49,700 nt of DNA from Geothermobacter sp964501815 (lineage in GTDB: Bacteria; Desulfobacterota; Desulfuromonadia; Desulfuromonadales; Geothermobacteraceae). The translations under genes and the position numbers were made by a program. The stretch spans positions 1-49,700 of the forward strand of contig CAZCUR010000007.1 of assembly GCA_964501815.1 (NCBI GenBank), in the 5' to 3' direction. How positions within the stretch are numbered: the first letter of the stretch is position 1; each line of letters starts with the position of its first letter. This document shows, piece after piece, positions 26,167-34,565 of the stretch. The notes under the pieces are model-generated. The model was not told the DNA's origin, searched no databases, and saw nothing but the letters and a program-made list of their open reading frames with translations.

Positions 26167-26958
26167 TCAGGCTTCGAGAAAGCGGGCAATACGGCACAGG
26201 ACGTCATCAAACTGAGAATGTCCGGGCAGCACCAGAACATGGGGGACCTTCACACCGTACATGTGGAACTGTTTGTCCCTGCTGCCGATACGCTCGTAAA
26301 GCTGCTCGGCGCTGGCTGGGTCGATGGTTTCATCGCCCCGGGATGCCAGGACAAGACAGGGCTGGGTTATCTCGTCCAGGCGCGGGCGGATTTCCCGAAT
26401 CAGGCGGTTGATTTCGGCCACCCCGGCCAGGGGCCTGCGGTCGTAGAAGTAGGGGGCGACCTCGGGGGGCTTGGGATGGTGCTGGTACCTGCGCAGAAAA
26501 CGGAGCAAGCCGGCCAACGGCGCCAACCTGTGGCGCACACGGAGAAAGGGTGAACACAGGGCCAGGCGCTGCAAAAGCGGTTTGTCCAGGCAGAGCCGGA
26601 GCAGCAGCAGGGCGCCGGTGCTCGAACCCACGCCGGCCAGCCGGTAGCCATCAGCCTGTGCGGCTTCCGCCGCCTGGTGTACTGCATTGAGCCAGTCCTG
26701 CCGGCCGGTTGCGAGCAGTCGCTCCGGGGTTGAGCCGTGGCCCGGCAGGCGTACCCCGAGACAGGCAAGACCCCGATCACTCAGGTGGTGCGCGATGTGG
26801 CTCATCTCCCAGGGGCTGGCGGTAAAGCCGTGGACCAGAAGGACGCAGGTTCGAGCCTTGTCTGCCGGCAGCCAGAAGGGCATGTTTTCGCTGAGGCTGA
26901 CCCCCTCCTGACGAGCCGCCTCTGTCTGTTCCTGAATGTATCTGTGCAGAGCCTTCAC
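26167..26958 (-). CDS. Alpha/beta hydrolase (carboxylesterase/lipase-like)
   Basis: Soluble alpha/beta-hydrolase of 263 residues. VLLVHGFTASPWEMS gives the oxyanion HG motif, GVGSSTGALLLL the nucleophile elbow (G-x-S-x-G), ASRGDETID the likely acid residue and PGHSQFDDV the likely catalytic His near the C-terminus. The pattern resembles EstA-type carboxylesterases and monoacylglycerol lipases; the substrate is unknown. The start is GTG at 26958 with AAAGGG nine bases upstream. It is in the same direction as iclR but separated by a strong terminator, so it probably has its own promoter. Confidence 0.8.
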   Translation of the reverse strand: MKALHRYIQEQTEAARQEGVSLSENMPFWLPADKARTCVLLVHGFTASPWEMSHIAHHLSDRGLACLGVRLPGHGSTPERLLATGRQDWLNAVHQAAEAAQADGYRLAGVGSSTGALLLLRLCLDKPLLQRLALCSPFLRVRHRLAPLAGLLRFLRRYQHHPKPPEVAPYFYDRRPLAGVAEINRLIREIRPRLDEITQPCLVLASRGDETIDPASAEQLYERIGSRDKQFHMYGVKVPHVLVLPGHSQFDDVLCRIARFLEA

Positions 26959-27013
26959 CGAAGATTACCCTTTCGCCACAGTCTAGACGGTCGCCGGGGA
27001 AAAATGAATGCAT

Positions 27014-27042
27014 AAAAAAGCCCCGGTGAAATCGACCGGGGC
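27014..27042 (-). terminator. Intrinsic terminator after the IclR-family gene
   Basis: Perfect eight-bp stem GCCCCGGT/ACCGGGGC (27020-27027 with 27035-27042) and a seven-base loop, followed on the minus strand by a run of six T (27019-27014). It lies 27 bases after the iclR-family stop. Confidence 0.9.
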
Positions 27043-27068
27043 GTTGGGGAGCAAGGAACCGGGATGGT

Positions 27069-27848
27069 TCAGGTCGGGTAGCCGAGGCGAGTGGACAGCT
27101 CCTGCCCGGCTTGAACCACCCGGGGGACGATTTCCTGTTCAATCTTGTCGAGCGGCAGACGCATCGCGGGGCCGGAAATGCTGATGGCACCGATAATCCG
27201 GCGGGTATAGTCCCGGATGGGTGCTGCGACACACCGAACCCCCTGGTCCAGTTCTTCGTCGTCAATGGCATAGCCCTGTTCGGCGACCTTTTTCAGCTCC
27301 GCCAGCAGGCTGGCGCGGTCGGCAAATGTGGTCGGGGTGTGCTTTTCCAGCTGCTCAGGCAGCACTTCCTCCAGTTCCTCCTCTGACATGGCGGCGAGAT
27401 GGACCTTGCCGGAGGCGGTGCAGTAGGCCGGGAGCCGGGAGCCGACCCGGGATACCACGCGCACGGTCTGGTCGGTCTCCACCACGTCCAGATAGACGAT
27501 GTGGCCTTCCTTGAAAATGGCGACGTAGGATGTTTCGCCGGTATCCTTGGTCAGTTTTTCCAGAATCGGCTTGGCCTGACGCAAAAGCCCCATCTGTTTG
27601 ATGAATGTCTGGCCGAGTTCCAGCGATTTCAGCCCGAGTCGGTAGTTTTCCGTCGCCTTGTTCTGCTCGATGTAGCCACGCGATTCGAGGGTGGCCAGCA
27701 GCCGGAAGACATTGTTCTTGTGCAGTTTCAGCCGCTTGGACAGCTCGGTGACGCCCAGCTCGTCGACATCATCGTGGAACTGCTCAAGCAGGTCCAGTGC
27801 GTGTGAAACGGCCTGGATGATATATTCTGACTTGTCCTTTTTGGCCAT
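27069..27848 (-). CDS. IclR-family transcriptional regulator
   Basis: DNA-binding regulator with an N-terminal winged helix (about residues 10-70: LDLLEQFHDDVDELGVTELS then KRLKLHKNNVFRLLATLESRG) and a C-terminal effector domain (LPAYCTASGKVHLAAMSEE, GYAIDDEELDQGVRCVAAPI, RRIIGAISISGPAMRL). 259 residues, the normal size. The effector and targets cannot be read from the sequence; no catabolic operon is adjacent. GAGGAAACC precedes the ATG, and a promoter (27896-27923) and terminator bracket it as a single-gene unit. Confidence 0.93.
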   Translation of the reverse strand: MAKKDKSEYIIQAVSHALDLLEQFHDDVDELGVTELSKRLKLHKNNVFRLLATLESRGYIEQNKATENYRLGLKSLELGQTFIKQMGLLRQAKPILEKLTKDTGETSYVAIFKEGHIVYLDVVETDQTVRVVSRVGSRLPAYCTASGKVHLAAMSEEELEEVLPEQLEKHTPTTFADRASLLAELKKVAEQGYAIDDEELDQGVRCVAAPIRDYTRRIIGAISISGPAMRLPLDKIEQEIVPRVVQAGQELSTRLGYPT

Positions 27849-27895
27849 GGTTTCCTCATTCCCCTCTCGTTAGGAGTCAGCAGACAAGACCGCCC

Positions 27896-27923
27896 ATCAT
27901 AAAAAAAAACGCGGTCCTGTCAA
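27896..27923 (-). promoter_or_regulatory. Promoter of the IclR-family gene
   Basis: TTGACA (27923-27918) and TATGAT (27901-27896) on the minus strand with a 16-base spacer that contains a run of nine T. It lies about 48 bases before the ATG. The next 186 bases up to truD (27924-28109) show no gene or clear signal. Confidence 0.6.
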
Positions 27924-28109
27924 GGGCCAATTTGCCTGTGCCCCGGGCGGGTGCCGGTCGCTTGTCCGGCTCCCCGAAACCGCGGACCCGGCCACCACGC
28001 AAAGATAGTAGAATGCTGTTTTATTTCTGTCAACCGAAACAATCCGGTTTTTCGCATTCCCTGTGGGGATTTGTCGGGTTTCATTTGGCTAAGCAAATAT
28101 GATGCCGGG

Positions 28110-29339
28110 TCAGCATGTTACCCCGACCAGGGGGGATTTCATGACTTCCCGAAGCAGGCTTGTGGCGTAGCTGCCGCGCGGAAGGGTGAAGCAAAGCCGC
28201 AATTGACCGGGCCCGGCTTCCATTTCGACCTTGTCGAGCGGCACGCGCAGGGGGCGGCGGTCCCCCTCGAGATTGAGACCAGCCCCGGGCCGAAAATCGT
28301 CATATGACAGCCCGAACTTGTCCAGAAGACTGGCTTCCAGCAGGGCGCTCTGGCCGGTGGGTGTCAGCATCTTGCGGCCAAAAAGTGGACCGGTGGCGCT
28401 GATTTCAAAACGGTCGGCGCGCTGTTGTTCCGTGGCCGGATCGTCGACCCTGAAACAGGCGCCGTTGTCGTGCCGGTAGGCGATGTCTCCTGCCCAGACC
28501 CGTTCGATCGTTGCCAGTCTCATGGCCAGAATCCGGTCGAACAGCCGGGCCTGGAAGGCCGACAGGTAGAGGCGGAGGCGCTGTTTCGGTATGAGAAACA
28601 GCGCTTCACGGTCCTTCTGGCCGCGAAGCAGGGCTTCGACCAGCGATCTTTCATCACGCATGCGTGGCGGCAGCCGGCGCAGGCATTCCGTCAGGTCGCC
28701 ACGGGCGAATGCCTCGGCCGCCGCCCGCCAGTCCGGATGACGAATGCGCGCGGCATCTCCGATGATAGCGGCCAGCGCCTGATGCCATCGCCTTTTGAGC
28801 AGGGCCAGGCCGACCTGGTCATTGGTGCCGAGGACGCCATAGCGCTGGGGGCCGAAAAAGTTGGGCACACCGAGATCCTGCAATACGGCAAGGATATCTG
28901 CGGCCTTGTCCTGGGCATCACGGTCAACGTGGCGCAGGGTCAGCTCGAAGCGGTTGCCGGCCAGATGTCCGGGGCGCAATTTGTTGCCGTGTCGGCTGAT
29001 GGCAAGAATACGTATTTGGGGGTGGCACAGCCGTTCAGCCTGCTCGGCTTGCCCGTGATGGATGGAGAAAGTCTGTACCGTGACCGCCCGGGTGTCCTTC
29101 AGCCCGGCGTAACCGATGGCCTGCTGCGGCACCTGAAAGGTTTTTGCGAGGATTCTCGCCACCTCCAGGGTTCCCAGCCCCGTCTTTTCCACGCGCAGGT
29201 AGAGATGGTCGCCCTGGCCCGAGGGGGCGTAGAGCGGAATCTCCTCGACGCGAAAGTCCTCCGGGATTTCACGTATGTGGCCGCCAATGCCGGGCAGGGT
29301 CCCGGTGAGATAGCCGGGTTCGGGCGCTGAAGCGTTCAT
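28110..29339 (-). CDS. truD: tRNA pseudouridine synthase D
   Basis: Makes pseudouridine at position 13 of tRNA. The catalytic aspartate is Asp82 in IGYAGLKDTRAVTVQ, and further TruD motifs are GNRFELTLRHV, GVPNFFGPQRYG and FQARLFDRILAMRL. The ATG at 29339 is chosen because the protein family starts with the IREIPEDFRVEEIP segment close to it; it overlaps or abuts the trmB stop (TAACATG). 409 residues, slightly longer than E. coli TruD. It is the second gene of a tRNA-modification pair after trmB. Confidence 0.94.
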   Translation of the reverse strand: MNASAPEPGYLTGTLPGIGGHIREIPEDFRVEEIPLYAPSGQGDHLYLRVEKTGLGTLEVARILAKTFQVPQQAIGYAGLKDTRAVTVQTFSIHHGQAEQAERLCHPQIRILAISRHGNKLRPGHLAGNRFELTLRHVDRDAQDKAADILAVLQDLGVPNFFGPQRYGVLGTNDQVGLALLKRRWHQALAAIIGDAARIRHPDWRAAAEAFARGDLTECLRRLPPRMRDERSLVEALLRGQKDREALFLIPKQRLRLYLSAFQARLFDRILAMRLATIERVWAGDIAYRHDNGACFRVDDPATEQQRADRFEISATGPLFGRKMLTPTGQSALLEASLLDKFGLSYDDFRPGAGLNLEGDRRPLRVPLDKVEMEAGPGQLRLCFTLPRGSYATSLLREVMKSPLVGVTC

Positions 29340-29340
29340 G

Positions 29341-30069
29341 TTATTCGCCCTGCTGCCGGCGCGGTCGGTTGCGCCGGTTTTCCCGGGCGAGCCAGCGCAG
29401 TCGGAAGCCCGGTTCCAGTCCCGGAGGTTCCAGCAGCTCCGGGGCGAGGACTTCGGCGCGTCGGTAGTGGAACAGATAGATGGGTTGCCCCGCCTCAAGA
29501 AAACGGCGCATGTATTTGCTGACCGGGTAGTCACCCAGATCCGTGGTAAAGGGAGCGGCTGTCTGGGGCAGGTAGCCTGCCACCTGGGGGATTATCTCCG
29601 CCACCATTTCAGCGTAATCCCGAAAATCGGTGGCAAACCAGAAATGTCCTTTCGGGGCCAGGTAGCAGCGCAGCAACTCCAGAAAGGTGCGGTTGACCAG
29701 ACGTCGGTTACGGTGGCGTTTTTTCGGCCAGGGGTCCGGACAATTGATATAGACCGCCTGCAACCCTTCGCGCGGCACATGGTGGTTGAGCAGCCAGCGC
29801 GCTTCGGCACGCAGCACCCTGACGTTGGTCAGGCCCGCCTTTTCGACCCGGTTGCAGGTCTTGAGGCAGCCCTTGTTGAAGATGTCGATGGCAACAAAGT
29901 TCCATTCCGGCCGGCGGGCGGCCTCCTGGATGATGAAGTCGCCGATGCCGCACCCGATTTCCAGGGCGAGGGGAGCGGAACGGGAAAACAGGCCGGCAAG
30001 GCCCACGCTTTTCAGCTCGGGTTCGCGGGCGAAGACTGGCGATTCGATGTAGATCATGCGTTGGGTCAT
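29341..30069 (-). CDS. trmB: tRNA (guanine-N7-)-methyltransferase
   Basis: SAM-dependent methylation of G46 in the variable loop of tRNA. The SAM-binding motif LEIGCGIGDFI and the signature INCPDPWPKKRHRNRRLV are both present, as is TDFRDYAEMV. At 242 residues it carries a basic C-terminal tail (RLRWLARENRRNRPRRQQGE). truD starts one base after its stop codon region, so the two tRNA-modifying enzymes are a unit. Confidence 0.94.
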   Translation of the reverse strand: MTQRMIYIESPVFAREPELKSVGLAGLFSRSAPLALEIGCGIGDFIIQEAARRPEWNFVAIDIFNKGCLKTCNRVEKAGLTNVRVLRAEARWLLNHHVPREGLQAVYINCPDPWPKKRHRNRRLVNRTFLELLRCYLAPKGHFWFATDFRDYAEMVAEIIPQVAGYLPQTAAPFTTDLGDYPVSKYMRRFLEAGQPIYLFHYRRAEVLAPELLEPPGLEPGFRLRWLARENRRNRPRRQQGE

Positions 30070-30141
30070 AGGGCCGCAACCTCGGTAGCGAAAGTCGGCG
30101 GAACCTTAGCACAGCGAGAAATGACGGGCAACGTCGGCGGG

Positions 30142-30534
30142 TCAGGGATTGCTCTCGTTGCCTGTGTCGGGAAGCGGCTGGGAAAAGGCCGGTGCGGGTT
30201 GGGTCAATTCCGCGAGAAAGTCGACCAGGCTGGTGCGGTCCGGTGGGGCAAGAAAGGTCAGGTCATGGGCGGGCTGGTCGGTTTTTTGAAACATCTGGCT
30301 CAGTCGCTCGCGTGTCAGGCGGCTGCCGACCCGGTCGAGTCTGGGTGCCAGGCTGCCACCCTGCCCCTCCAGTTGATGGCAGCCTTTGCAGCCCAGCGCA
30401 TTGAGCAGCGCGCGGGCCCGGCCGTCATCGGCCCCCGCCGCTTCTGTAGCGGAAAAAAGGCAGAGGACGACCAGGCTGACAAGGATGGCCGGGCAGGGAT
30501 TCTGTCGGAAGAAATGTCCGCGCATGGATGTCAT
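30142..30534 (-). CDS. Small secreted monoheme cytochrome c
   Basis: An N-terminal signal peptide (MRGHFFRQNPCPAILVSLVV then LCLFSATEAAGA) precedes one CKGCH heme motif in ALLNALGCKGCHQLEGQGG, so it is a periplasmic c-type cytochrome. The region where class I cytochromes carry the Met axial ligand reads PAHDLTFLAPPDRTSLVDFL, with no Met; the only nearby candidates are the Met in SQMFQ and the His in PAHD. The C-terminus is a Pro-rich tail. Several clustered ATG codons (30561, 30537, 30534, 30525) make the start uncertain by a few residues. It is divergent from the DAHP synthase gene; its redox partners are unknown. Confidence 0.75.
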   Translation of the reverse strand: MTSMRGHFFRQNPCPAILVSLVVLCLFSATEAAGADDGRARALLNALGCKGCHQLEGQGGSLAPRLDRVGSRLTRERLSQMFQKTDQPAHDLTFLAPPDRTSLVDFLAELTQPAPAFSQPLPDTGNESNP

Positions 30535-30584
30535 CATAGCCTGAGCTTTCGGAGCTGCCAAGACCGGCTGGCGTGCTAAAAAAG

Positions 30585-30613
30585 TTGTCAGCCGGTGACG
30601 ATGGCGTTAGGCT
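30585..30613 (+). promoter_or_regulatory. Candidate promoter for the DAHP synthase gene
   Basis: TTGTCA (30585-30590), 17 bases, TAGGCT (30608-30613), 41 bases before the ATG at 30655. The -10 hexamer is weak. Confidence 0.35.
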
Positions 30614-30654
30614 GGGCAACGCCATGCAGGCAAGTTCAAACGGGGAGATTTTCC

Positions 30655-31659
30655 ATGCTCATTGTCATGCATCACAGTGCCACTCAGGAGCAGATCGATC
30701 GTGTCATCGCCGAAGTCGAGGCCATGGGACTGCAGGCCGAGCCGATTCCCGGCTCGCTCCGGACGGCCATCGGCGTGCTCGGCAACCAGGGTTATGTCGA
30801 TGACACCACAATTCGCAACCTGCCCGGGGTGCGAGAGACGATCCATGTCAGCAAGCCCTACAAGCTGGTCTCGCGCGATTTTCATCCCCGCTCGACCGTG
30901 GTCACGGTCGGCAAGGCCCGCTTCGGTGACGGCTGCCCGCCGGTCATTATTGCCGGTCCCTGTTCCATCGAGAGCGAGGAACAGATGCTGGCCGCGGCCC
31001 AAAAGGTCGCTGCGGCCGGGGCCCACATGCTGCGCGGCGGCGCCTTCAAGCCGCGCACCGGACCGCACAGCTTTCAGGGGCTGGGGGTTGAGGGTCTGAA
31101 ATATCTGCGTCAGGCCGGTGATGCCGTGGGGTTGCCGGTTGTGACCGAGGTGATGCGTATCGAGCAGCTGCCGGTGGTGTGCGATCATGCCGACATGCTG
31201 CAGATCGGCGCCCGCAATATGCAGAATTTTGATCTGCTCAAGGAAGTCGGGAAAACAGGCCATCCAGTCCTGCTCAAGCGCGGCATGAGCGCCACCATCG
31301 AGGAGTTTCTCGCGGCCGCCGAGTATCTGCTGGCCGAGGGGAACGACAAGGTGGTGTTGTGCGAGCGGGGCATTCGTACCTTCGAGCGCGCCACCCGCAA
31401 TACCCTCGATCTTTCCGTCGTGCCGCTGATCCGGGAAATGAGCCATCTGCCGATTATCGTCGACCCGAGTCACGCCACCGGCAAGCGTGCCCTGGTGCCG
31501 GTCATGTCCCGGGCGGCCCTGGTGGCCGGGGCCCACGGCCTGATGGTCGAGGTGCATCCCGATCCGGCCAAAGCCCTGTGCGACGGAGCCCAGAGTCTGG
31601 ACGGGGATGGCTTCGCCGATCTGGTTCAGTCGTTACGGCGTCTTCAGGACGCGCTCTGA
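30655..31659 (+). CDS. aroF: 3-deoxy-7-phosphoheptulonate (DAHP) synthase
   Basis: First enzyme of the shikimate pathway, condensing PEP and erythrose 4-phosphate. The N-terminal ferredoxin-like regulatory domain (MLIVMHHSATQEQIDRVIAE) and catalytic motifs GPCSIESEEQ, RGGAFKPRTGPHSFQGLG and VDPSHATGKR identify the Thermotoga-like class Ibeta form with a fused regulatory domain, so feedback inhibition by an aromatic amino acid is likely. The ATG at 30655 has GGGGAG seven bases upstream; the frame is open further upstream. 334 residues. Its 3' end overlaps the convergent metallophosphoesterase gene by 16 bases. Confidence 0.95.
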   Translation: MLIVMHHSATQEQIDRVIAEVEAMGLQAEPIPGSLRTAIGVLGNQGYVDDTTIRNLPGVRETIHVSKPYKLVSRDFHPRSTVVTVGKARFGDGCPPVIIAGPCSIESEEQMLAAAQKVAAAGAHMLRGGAFKPRTGPHSFQGLGVEGLKYLRQAGDAVGLPVVTEVMRIEQLPVVCDHADMLQIGARNMQNFDLLKEVGKTGHPVLLKRGMSATIEEFLAAAEYLLAEGNDKVVLCERGIRTFERATRNTLDLSVVPLIREMSHLPIIVDPSHATGKRALVPVMSRAALVAGAHGLMVEVHPDPAKALCDGAQSLDGDGFADLVQSLRRLQDAL

Positions 31660-32507
31660 CGTCCGGCCAGTTCAATCAGGGTCAGTTCGGGTCTGCAGTT
31701 CAGGCGCATGGGCAGGATGCTGCAGCCGAGCCCGCGTGTGACATACAACGGGGTATCGTGCAGGCCGACCCGGTAGAGTCCGGAAACGAAGCGGCCGCTG
31801 TAGCGCGGCAGGTAAAGGGGCGGTATCAGCGGAACGCGCACCTGGCCCCCGTGGGTATGTCCGCACAGGACAAGGTCGATCTCCGGCGGGAGCAGCCGGT
31901 GCTCAAAGGCCGGTACGTGCGACAGCAGCAGGTTGAAGCGTGACCGGTCGGCCCGGTCTGTGAGGCGTACCAGGGAATCGGCGGCCGAAGGGTAGTCGAG
32001 TCCGAGCAGACGCAGGCCGGAGCCGACATCAGCCGTTTCGTTGATCAGCAGCCGTACGCCGCGCGACGCAAACTTTCGCCGCAGGTTTTCCCCTTCGAGC
32101 CGTGACCAGTATTCCCAGTTGCCCTGAACGGCGAAGGAAGGCGCCAGCCCCTTGAGTTCACCGAGAAAGTCCAGCACCTCTCCGATATTGCGCCGCTCCT
32201 CCAGGTAGTCGCCGGTATGCAGGATGACATCGGGGGTGAGCATGCGCACCCGGTCGACGATGTGATGGTGGAAGGATTCCAGCCTGCCGATATGCAGGTC
32301 GCTCAGCTGCACCAGGCGCAGCCTGTGACCTGGCGGCAGCCGGTCGGTTTCCAGAGCCAGGGTTTCGACGACCACCGAGCCGGGTTCGAATATCAGTGCA
32401 TCCGCGAGCACGAGACCGCCGACGCCGGCTAGCCCGCCTTTGAGCAAGCGCCTGCGGAATCGTGATTTCGGCGCTCCGGGCCTGTTTTCTTTTTCCATAT
32501 CCGGCAT
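31644..32507 (-). CDS. Metallophosphoesterase with Tat-like signal
   Basis: Calcineurin-like phosphoesterase of 287 residues. The N-terminus has FRRRLLKGGLAGVGGLVLAD, a twin-arginine-type signal or anchor, so the enzyme probably works at the outer face of the inner membrane. Metal-site motifs are SDLHIG, HTGDY, LLSHVP and CGHTHGGQV; the block usually read GNHE/D is GNWEYW here. The overall pattern resembles YkuE/LpxG-type phosphoesterases, but the substrate is unknown. It converges on the DAHP synthase gene with a 16-base overlap and is divergent from the flavodiiron gene. Confidence 0.85.
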   Translation of the reverse strand: MPDMEKENRPGAPKSRFRRRLLKGGLAGVGGLVLADALIFEPGSVVVETLALETDRLPPGHRLRLVQLSDLHIGRLESFHHHIVDRVRMLTPDVILHTGDYLEERRNIGEVLDFLGELKGLAPSFAVQGNWEYWSRLEGENLRRKFASRGVRLLINETADVGSGLRLLGLDYPSAADSLVRLTDRADRSRFNLLLSHVPAFEHRLLPPEIDLVLCGHTHGGQVRVPLIPPLYLPRYSGRFVSGLYRVGLHDTPLYVTRGLGCSILPMRLNCRPELTLIELAGRQSAS

Positions 32508-32527
32508 GCAGGCTGTTTTCTCATCCC

Positions 32528-32556
32528 TTGTCAGCAGGTGGCAAGTCCGTTATAGT
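32528..32556 (+). promoter_or_regulatory. Promoter of the flavodiiron gene
   Basis: TTGTCA (32528-32533), 17 bases, TATAGT (32551-32556), 41 bases before the ATG. Good match to a sigma-70 promoter. Confidence 0.6.
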
Positions 32557-32597
32557 TGACCGGATTTGTCATTCTTTTTCAAGGAGAATTGCGTTCC

Positions 32598-33794
32598 ATG
32601 GATCACAGTGTCGCTGTCTGTAACGGTGTCGACTGGGTTGGCGTCCGCCATCCCGACCTGAAGGTTTTCGACGATCTCTTTCCGACTCACAACGGGACCA
32701 CCTACAATTCCTACCTGGTGCGCGGCAGCCAAAAGACCGCCGTCATCGATACGGTCAAGGCCCCCTTTACCGATGAGTTTCTGGCCAAGCTGTCCGAGCA
32801 TGTCGAGCCGGAAAAGATCGACATGGTGGTGGTCAACCATACCGAACCGGACCACTCCGGTGCGGTTGTTGCCTTGATCGAGAAGAACCCTGACATCGAA
32901 GTGTTCTGTACCAAGGCGGGTGAAAATTTCCTGCGCCAGCTGCTCAATCGCCCCTTCAACAGCCACGTGGTGACCGAGGGAGAGGAGGTTGATCTGGGTG
33001 GCAGGACCCTGCGCTTCATTCTCGCTCCCTACCTGCACTGGCCTGATACCATGTTCACCTACCTGGTGGAGGAGAAGGTCCTTTTTTCCTGCGACGCTTT
33101 CGGTGCCCACTACTGCCCAAACAGGCTGTTCGATGATGAAATAGCCGATTTTTCCTATGATTTCTTCTTCTACTTCGACTGCATCATGCGCCCGTTCAAG
33201 GACAAGATCCGCGACGCGGTCGCCAAGGTCGAAGACCTCGAAATCGATATGGTCTGCCCCTCCCATGGCCCCATCCGGCGTCAGGGAGGCCGGGGCGCCA
33301 TTGCCGCCTACAAGCGCTGGGCGGCTCCCCCCCCGACCACGGAACGTCCCAAGGCGCTGATGGCGGTTCTGTCGAGTCATGGCAACACCCGGGCCATGGC
33401 AGAAGTCATTGCCGAGGAGCTACAGAAACAGGGGCTCGATGTCCAGACCTTCATGGTGTCGCAGATGCGTGACGACGACTACCGCAACGCCCTGGAGGAG
33501 GCGGACGTGCTTTTGATTGGCACCCCGACCATTCAGCGTGATGCGCCGCCGCACATCTGGCACGCCCTGGCGCTGGTTTCCTCGGTGACTCCCAAAGCCA
33601 AGCTGGGGGCGGTGTTCGGCAGCTACGGCTGGAGCGGTGAAGCGGTCAAAATGGTTGAGGAGCGCCTCAAGGGACTCAAGTACAAGCTTGCCGCCGAGGG
33701 GCTGACCTTCCGGTTCTCCCCGACCGAGGAGAATATCGATGCCTGCCGCAAGTTTGCCGAGCAGGTGGCCGGCACGGTCCTGTGTGAAGAGTAG
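32598..33794 (+). CDS. Flavodiiron protein (A-type flavoprotein)
   Basis: Soluble O2 and/or NO reductase used for oxygen or nitrosative defence in anaerobes. The N-terminal metallo-beta-lactamase-like domain has the diiron ligands in VNHTEPDHSGAV, LAPYLHWPDTM, FSCDAFGAH and CPSHGPI; the C-terminal flavodoxin domain (about residue 250 on) has the FMN-binding LSSHGNTRAMAEVIAEEL and GSYGWSGEAVK. There is no C-terminal rubredoxin domain, so an external donor is needed. 398 residues with the ATG at 32598 (AAGGAG 11 bases upstream). The gene has its own promoter and terminator. Confidence 0.94.
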   Translation: MDHSVAVCNGVDWVGVRHPDLKVFDDLFPTHNGTTYNSYLVRGSQKTAVIDTVKAPFTDEFLAKLSEHVEPEKIDMVVVNHTEPDHSGAVVALIEKNPDIEVFCTKAGENFLRQLLNRPFNSHVVTEGEEVDLGGRTLRFILAPYLHWPDTMFTYLVEEKVLFSCDAFGAHYCPNRLFDDEIADFSYDFFFYFDCIMRPFKDKIRDAVAKVEDLEIDMVCPSHGPIRRQGGRGAIAAYKRWAAPPPTTERPKALMAVLSSHGNTRAMAEVIAEELQKQGLDVQTFMVSQMRDDDYRNALEEADVLLIGTPTIQRDAPPHIWHALALVSSVTPKAKLGAVFGSYGWSGEAVKMVEERLKGLKYKLAAEGLTFRFSPTEENIDACRKFAEQVAGTVLCEE

Positions 33795-33834
33795 GAATCC
33801 AGCGGCTTTCAATCGAACATCGGATGGACTTCAG

Positions 33835-33866
33835 GCCCCGGTTGCCTTCATGGCGGCCGGGGCTTT
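33835..33866 (+). terminator. Intrinsic terminator after the flavodiiron gene
   Basis: GCCCCGG (33835-33841) pairs with CCGGGGC (33857-33863), with an inner GCC/GGC stem around loop TTCAT, followed by TTTCT on the plus strand. The 3' end touches the stop of the convergent gene. Confidence 0.75.
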
Positions 33867-33867
33867 C

Positions 33868-34272
33868 TCATGACGGCTTATCGGCGAAAAAATCGCCCCC
33901 GGGGATGACAGGCAGATCACGAACCGGACGATTGTAGAGCCAGCACCAGGCGGTTACTGTGCGGCCATCCGGGAGATACGACTCAACCAGCTGACGGATA
34001 TATTCGGTCGGTTTGGCAAAACCGGGTCCGCATTCTTCGTATCGATCCAGTTCAACAAGCAGATGTCCCGGGTTTTTTATCTTCCATAATTCGCCTTTTA
34101 CCTCGCTATCCGGATGAACAGATAAGATGGCACCCGGATAATCGGCGACCCTGAACAGCCTCGCCCGGATCCAGGCCGGGCCAAGCCAGACCGCCTGTTG
34201 CTCCAGGCGTTGACGCATCGGGTGCCCGCTGGCCCGCCTCAGGGTGCCGTAGACGAACAGAAGGTCGCTCAC
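33868..34272 (-). CDS. Gamma-glutamylcyclotransferase-fold (AIG2-like) protein
   Basis: A small protein with the start LLFVYGTLRRASGHPM, the YGTLR glycine loop of the gamma-glutamylcyclotransferase/AIG2 fold, and VKGELWKI and LDRYEECGP where the catalytic Glu region lies. It could act on gamma-glutamyl amines or be a relative of unknown substrate. GTG at 34272 is chosen: it forms a GTGA overlap with the upstream stop and places YGTLR at the usual position; the frame runs further upstream without support. About 134 residues. Last gene of the cytochrome operon. Confidence 0.8.
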   Translation of the reverse strand: MSDLLFVYGTLRRASGHPMRQRLEQQAVWLGPAWIRARLFRVADYPGAILSVHPDSEVKGELWKIKNPGHLLVELDRYEECGPGFAKPTEYIRQLVESYLPDGRTVTAWCWLYNRPVRDLPVIPGGDFFADKPS

Positions 34273-34565
34273 TGGCTGTTTTCCGGTTTGTCTGCCTTGA
34301 GCCGGTAGCCGACGAAGCCGCGGCACTGATTGAGGCGAAAACGCCAGAGCTTGGCGGCGGGCCCGGCTTCCTGCTCAAGTTTCTGTTGCCAGAGCTGCAG
34401 GCGCTCAGCCAGCTGGGGCAGCTGTTCGGCAGGCAGGCTGGCAGCGGCGCTGCAGTTAGCCAGCAGCTGCTGCAGTTCGGCCGGAGGTTTCTGGGGGGCT
34501 GCCCAGACAGGCGTGGTCAGGGTCAGAACAAGGCTGATAACGACCGGCAGAATTGGCGTTTTCAT
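34269..34565 (-). CDS. Small secreted protein of unknown function
   Basis: 98 residues with a clear signal peptide (MKTPILPVVISLVLTLTTPV then WAA) and a mature helical part rich in Leu and Gln with two cysteines (LANCSAAA and LNQCRGF), which may form a disulfide in the periplasm. It has no CxxCH, so it binds no heme covalently. ATGA overlap with the cytochrome upstream and GTGA overlap downstream tie it to the operon. It may be an accessory subunit of the cytochromes; this is inference from position. Confidence 0.7.
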   Translation of the reverse strand: MKTPILPVVISLVLTLTTPVWAAPQKPPAELQQLLANCSAAASLPAEQLPQLAERLQLWQQKLEQEAGPAAKLWRFRLNQCRGFVGYRLKADKPENSQ

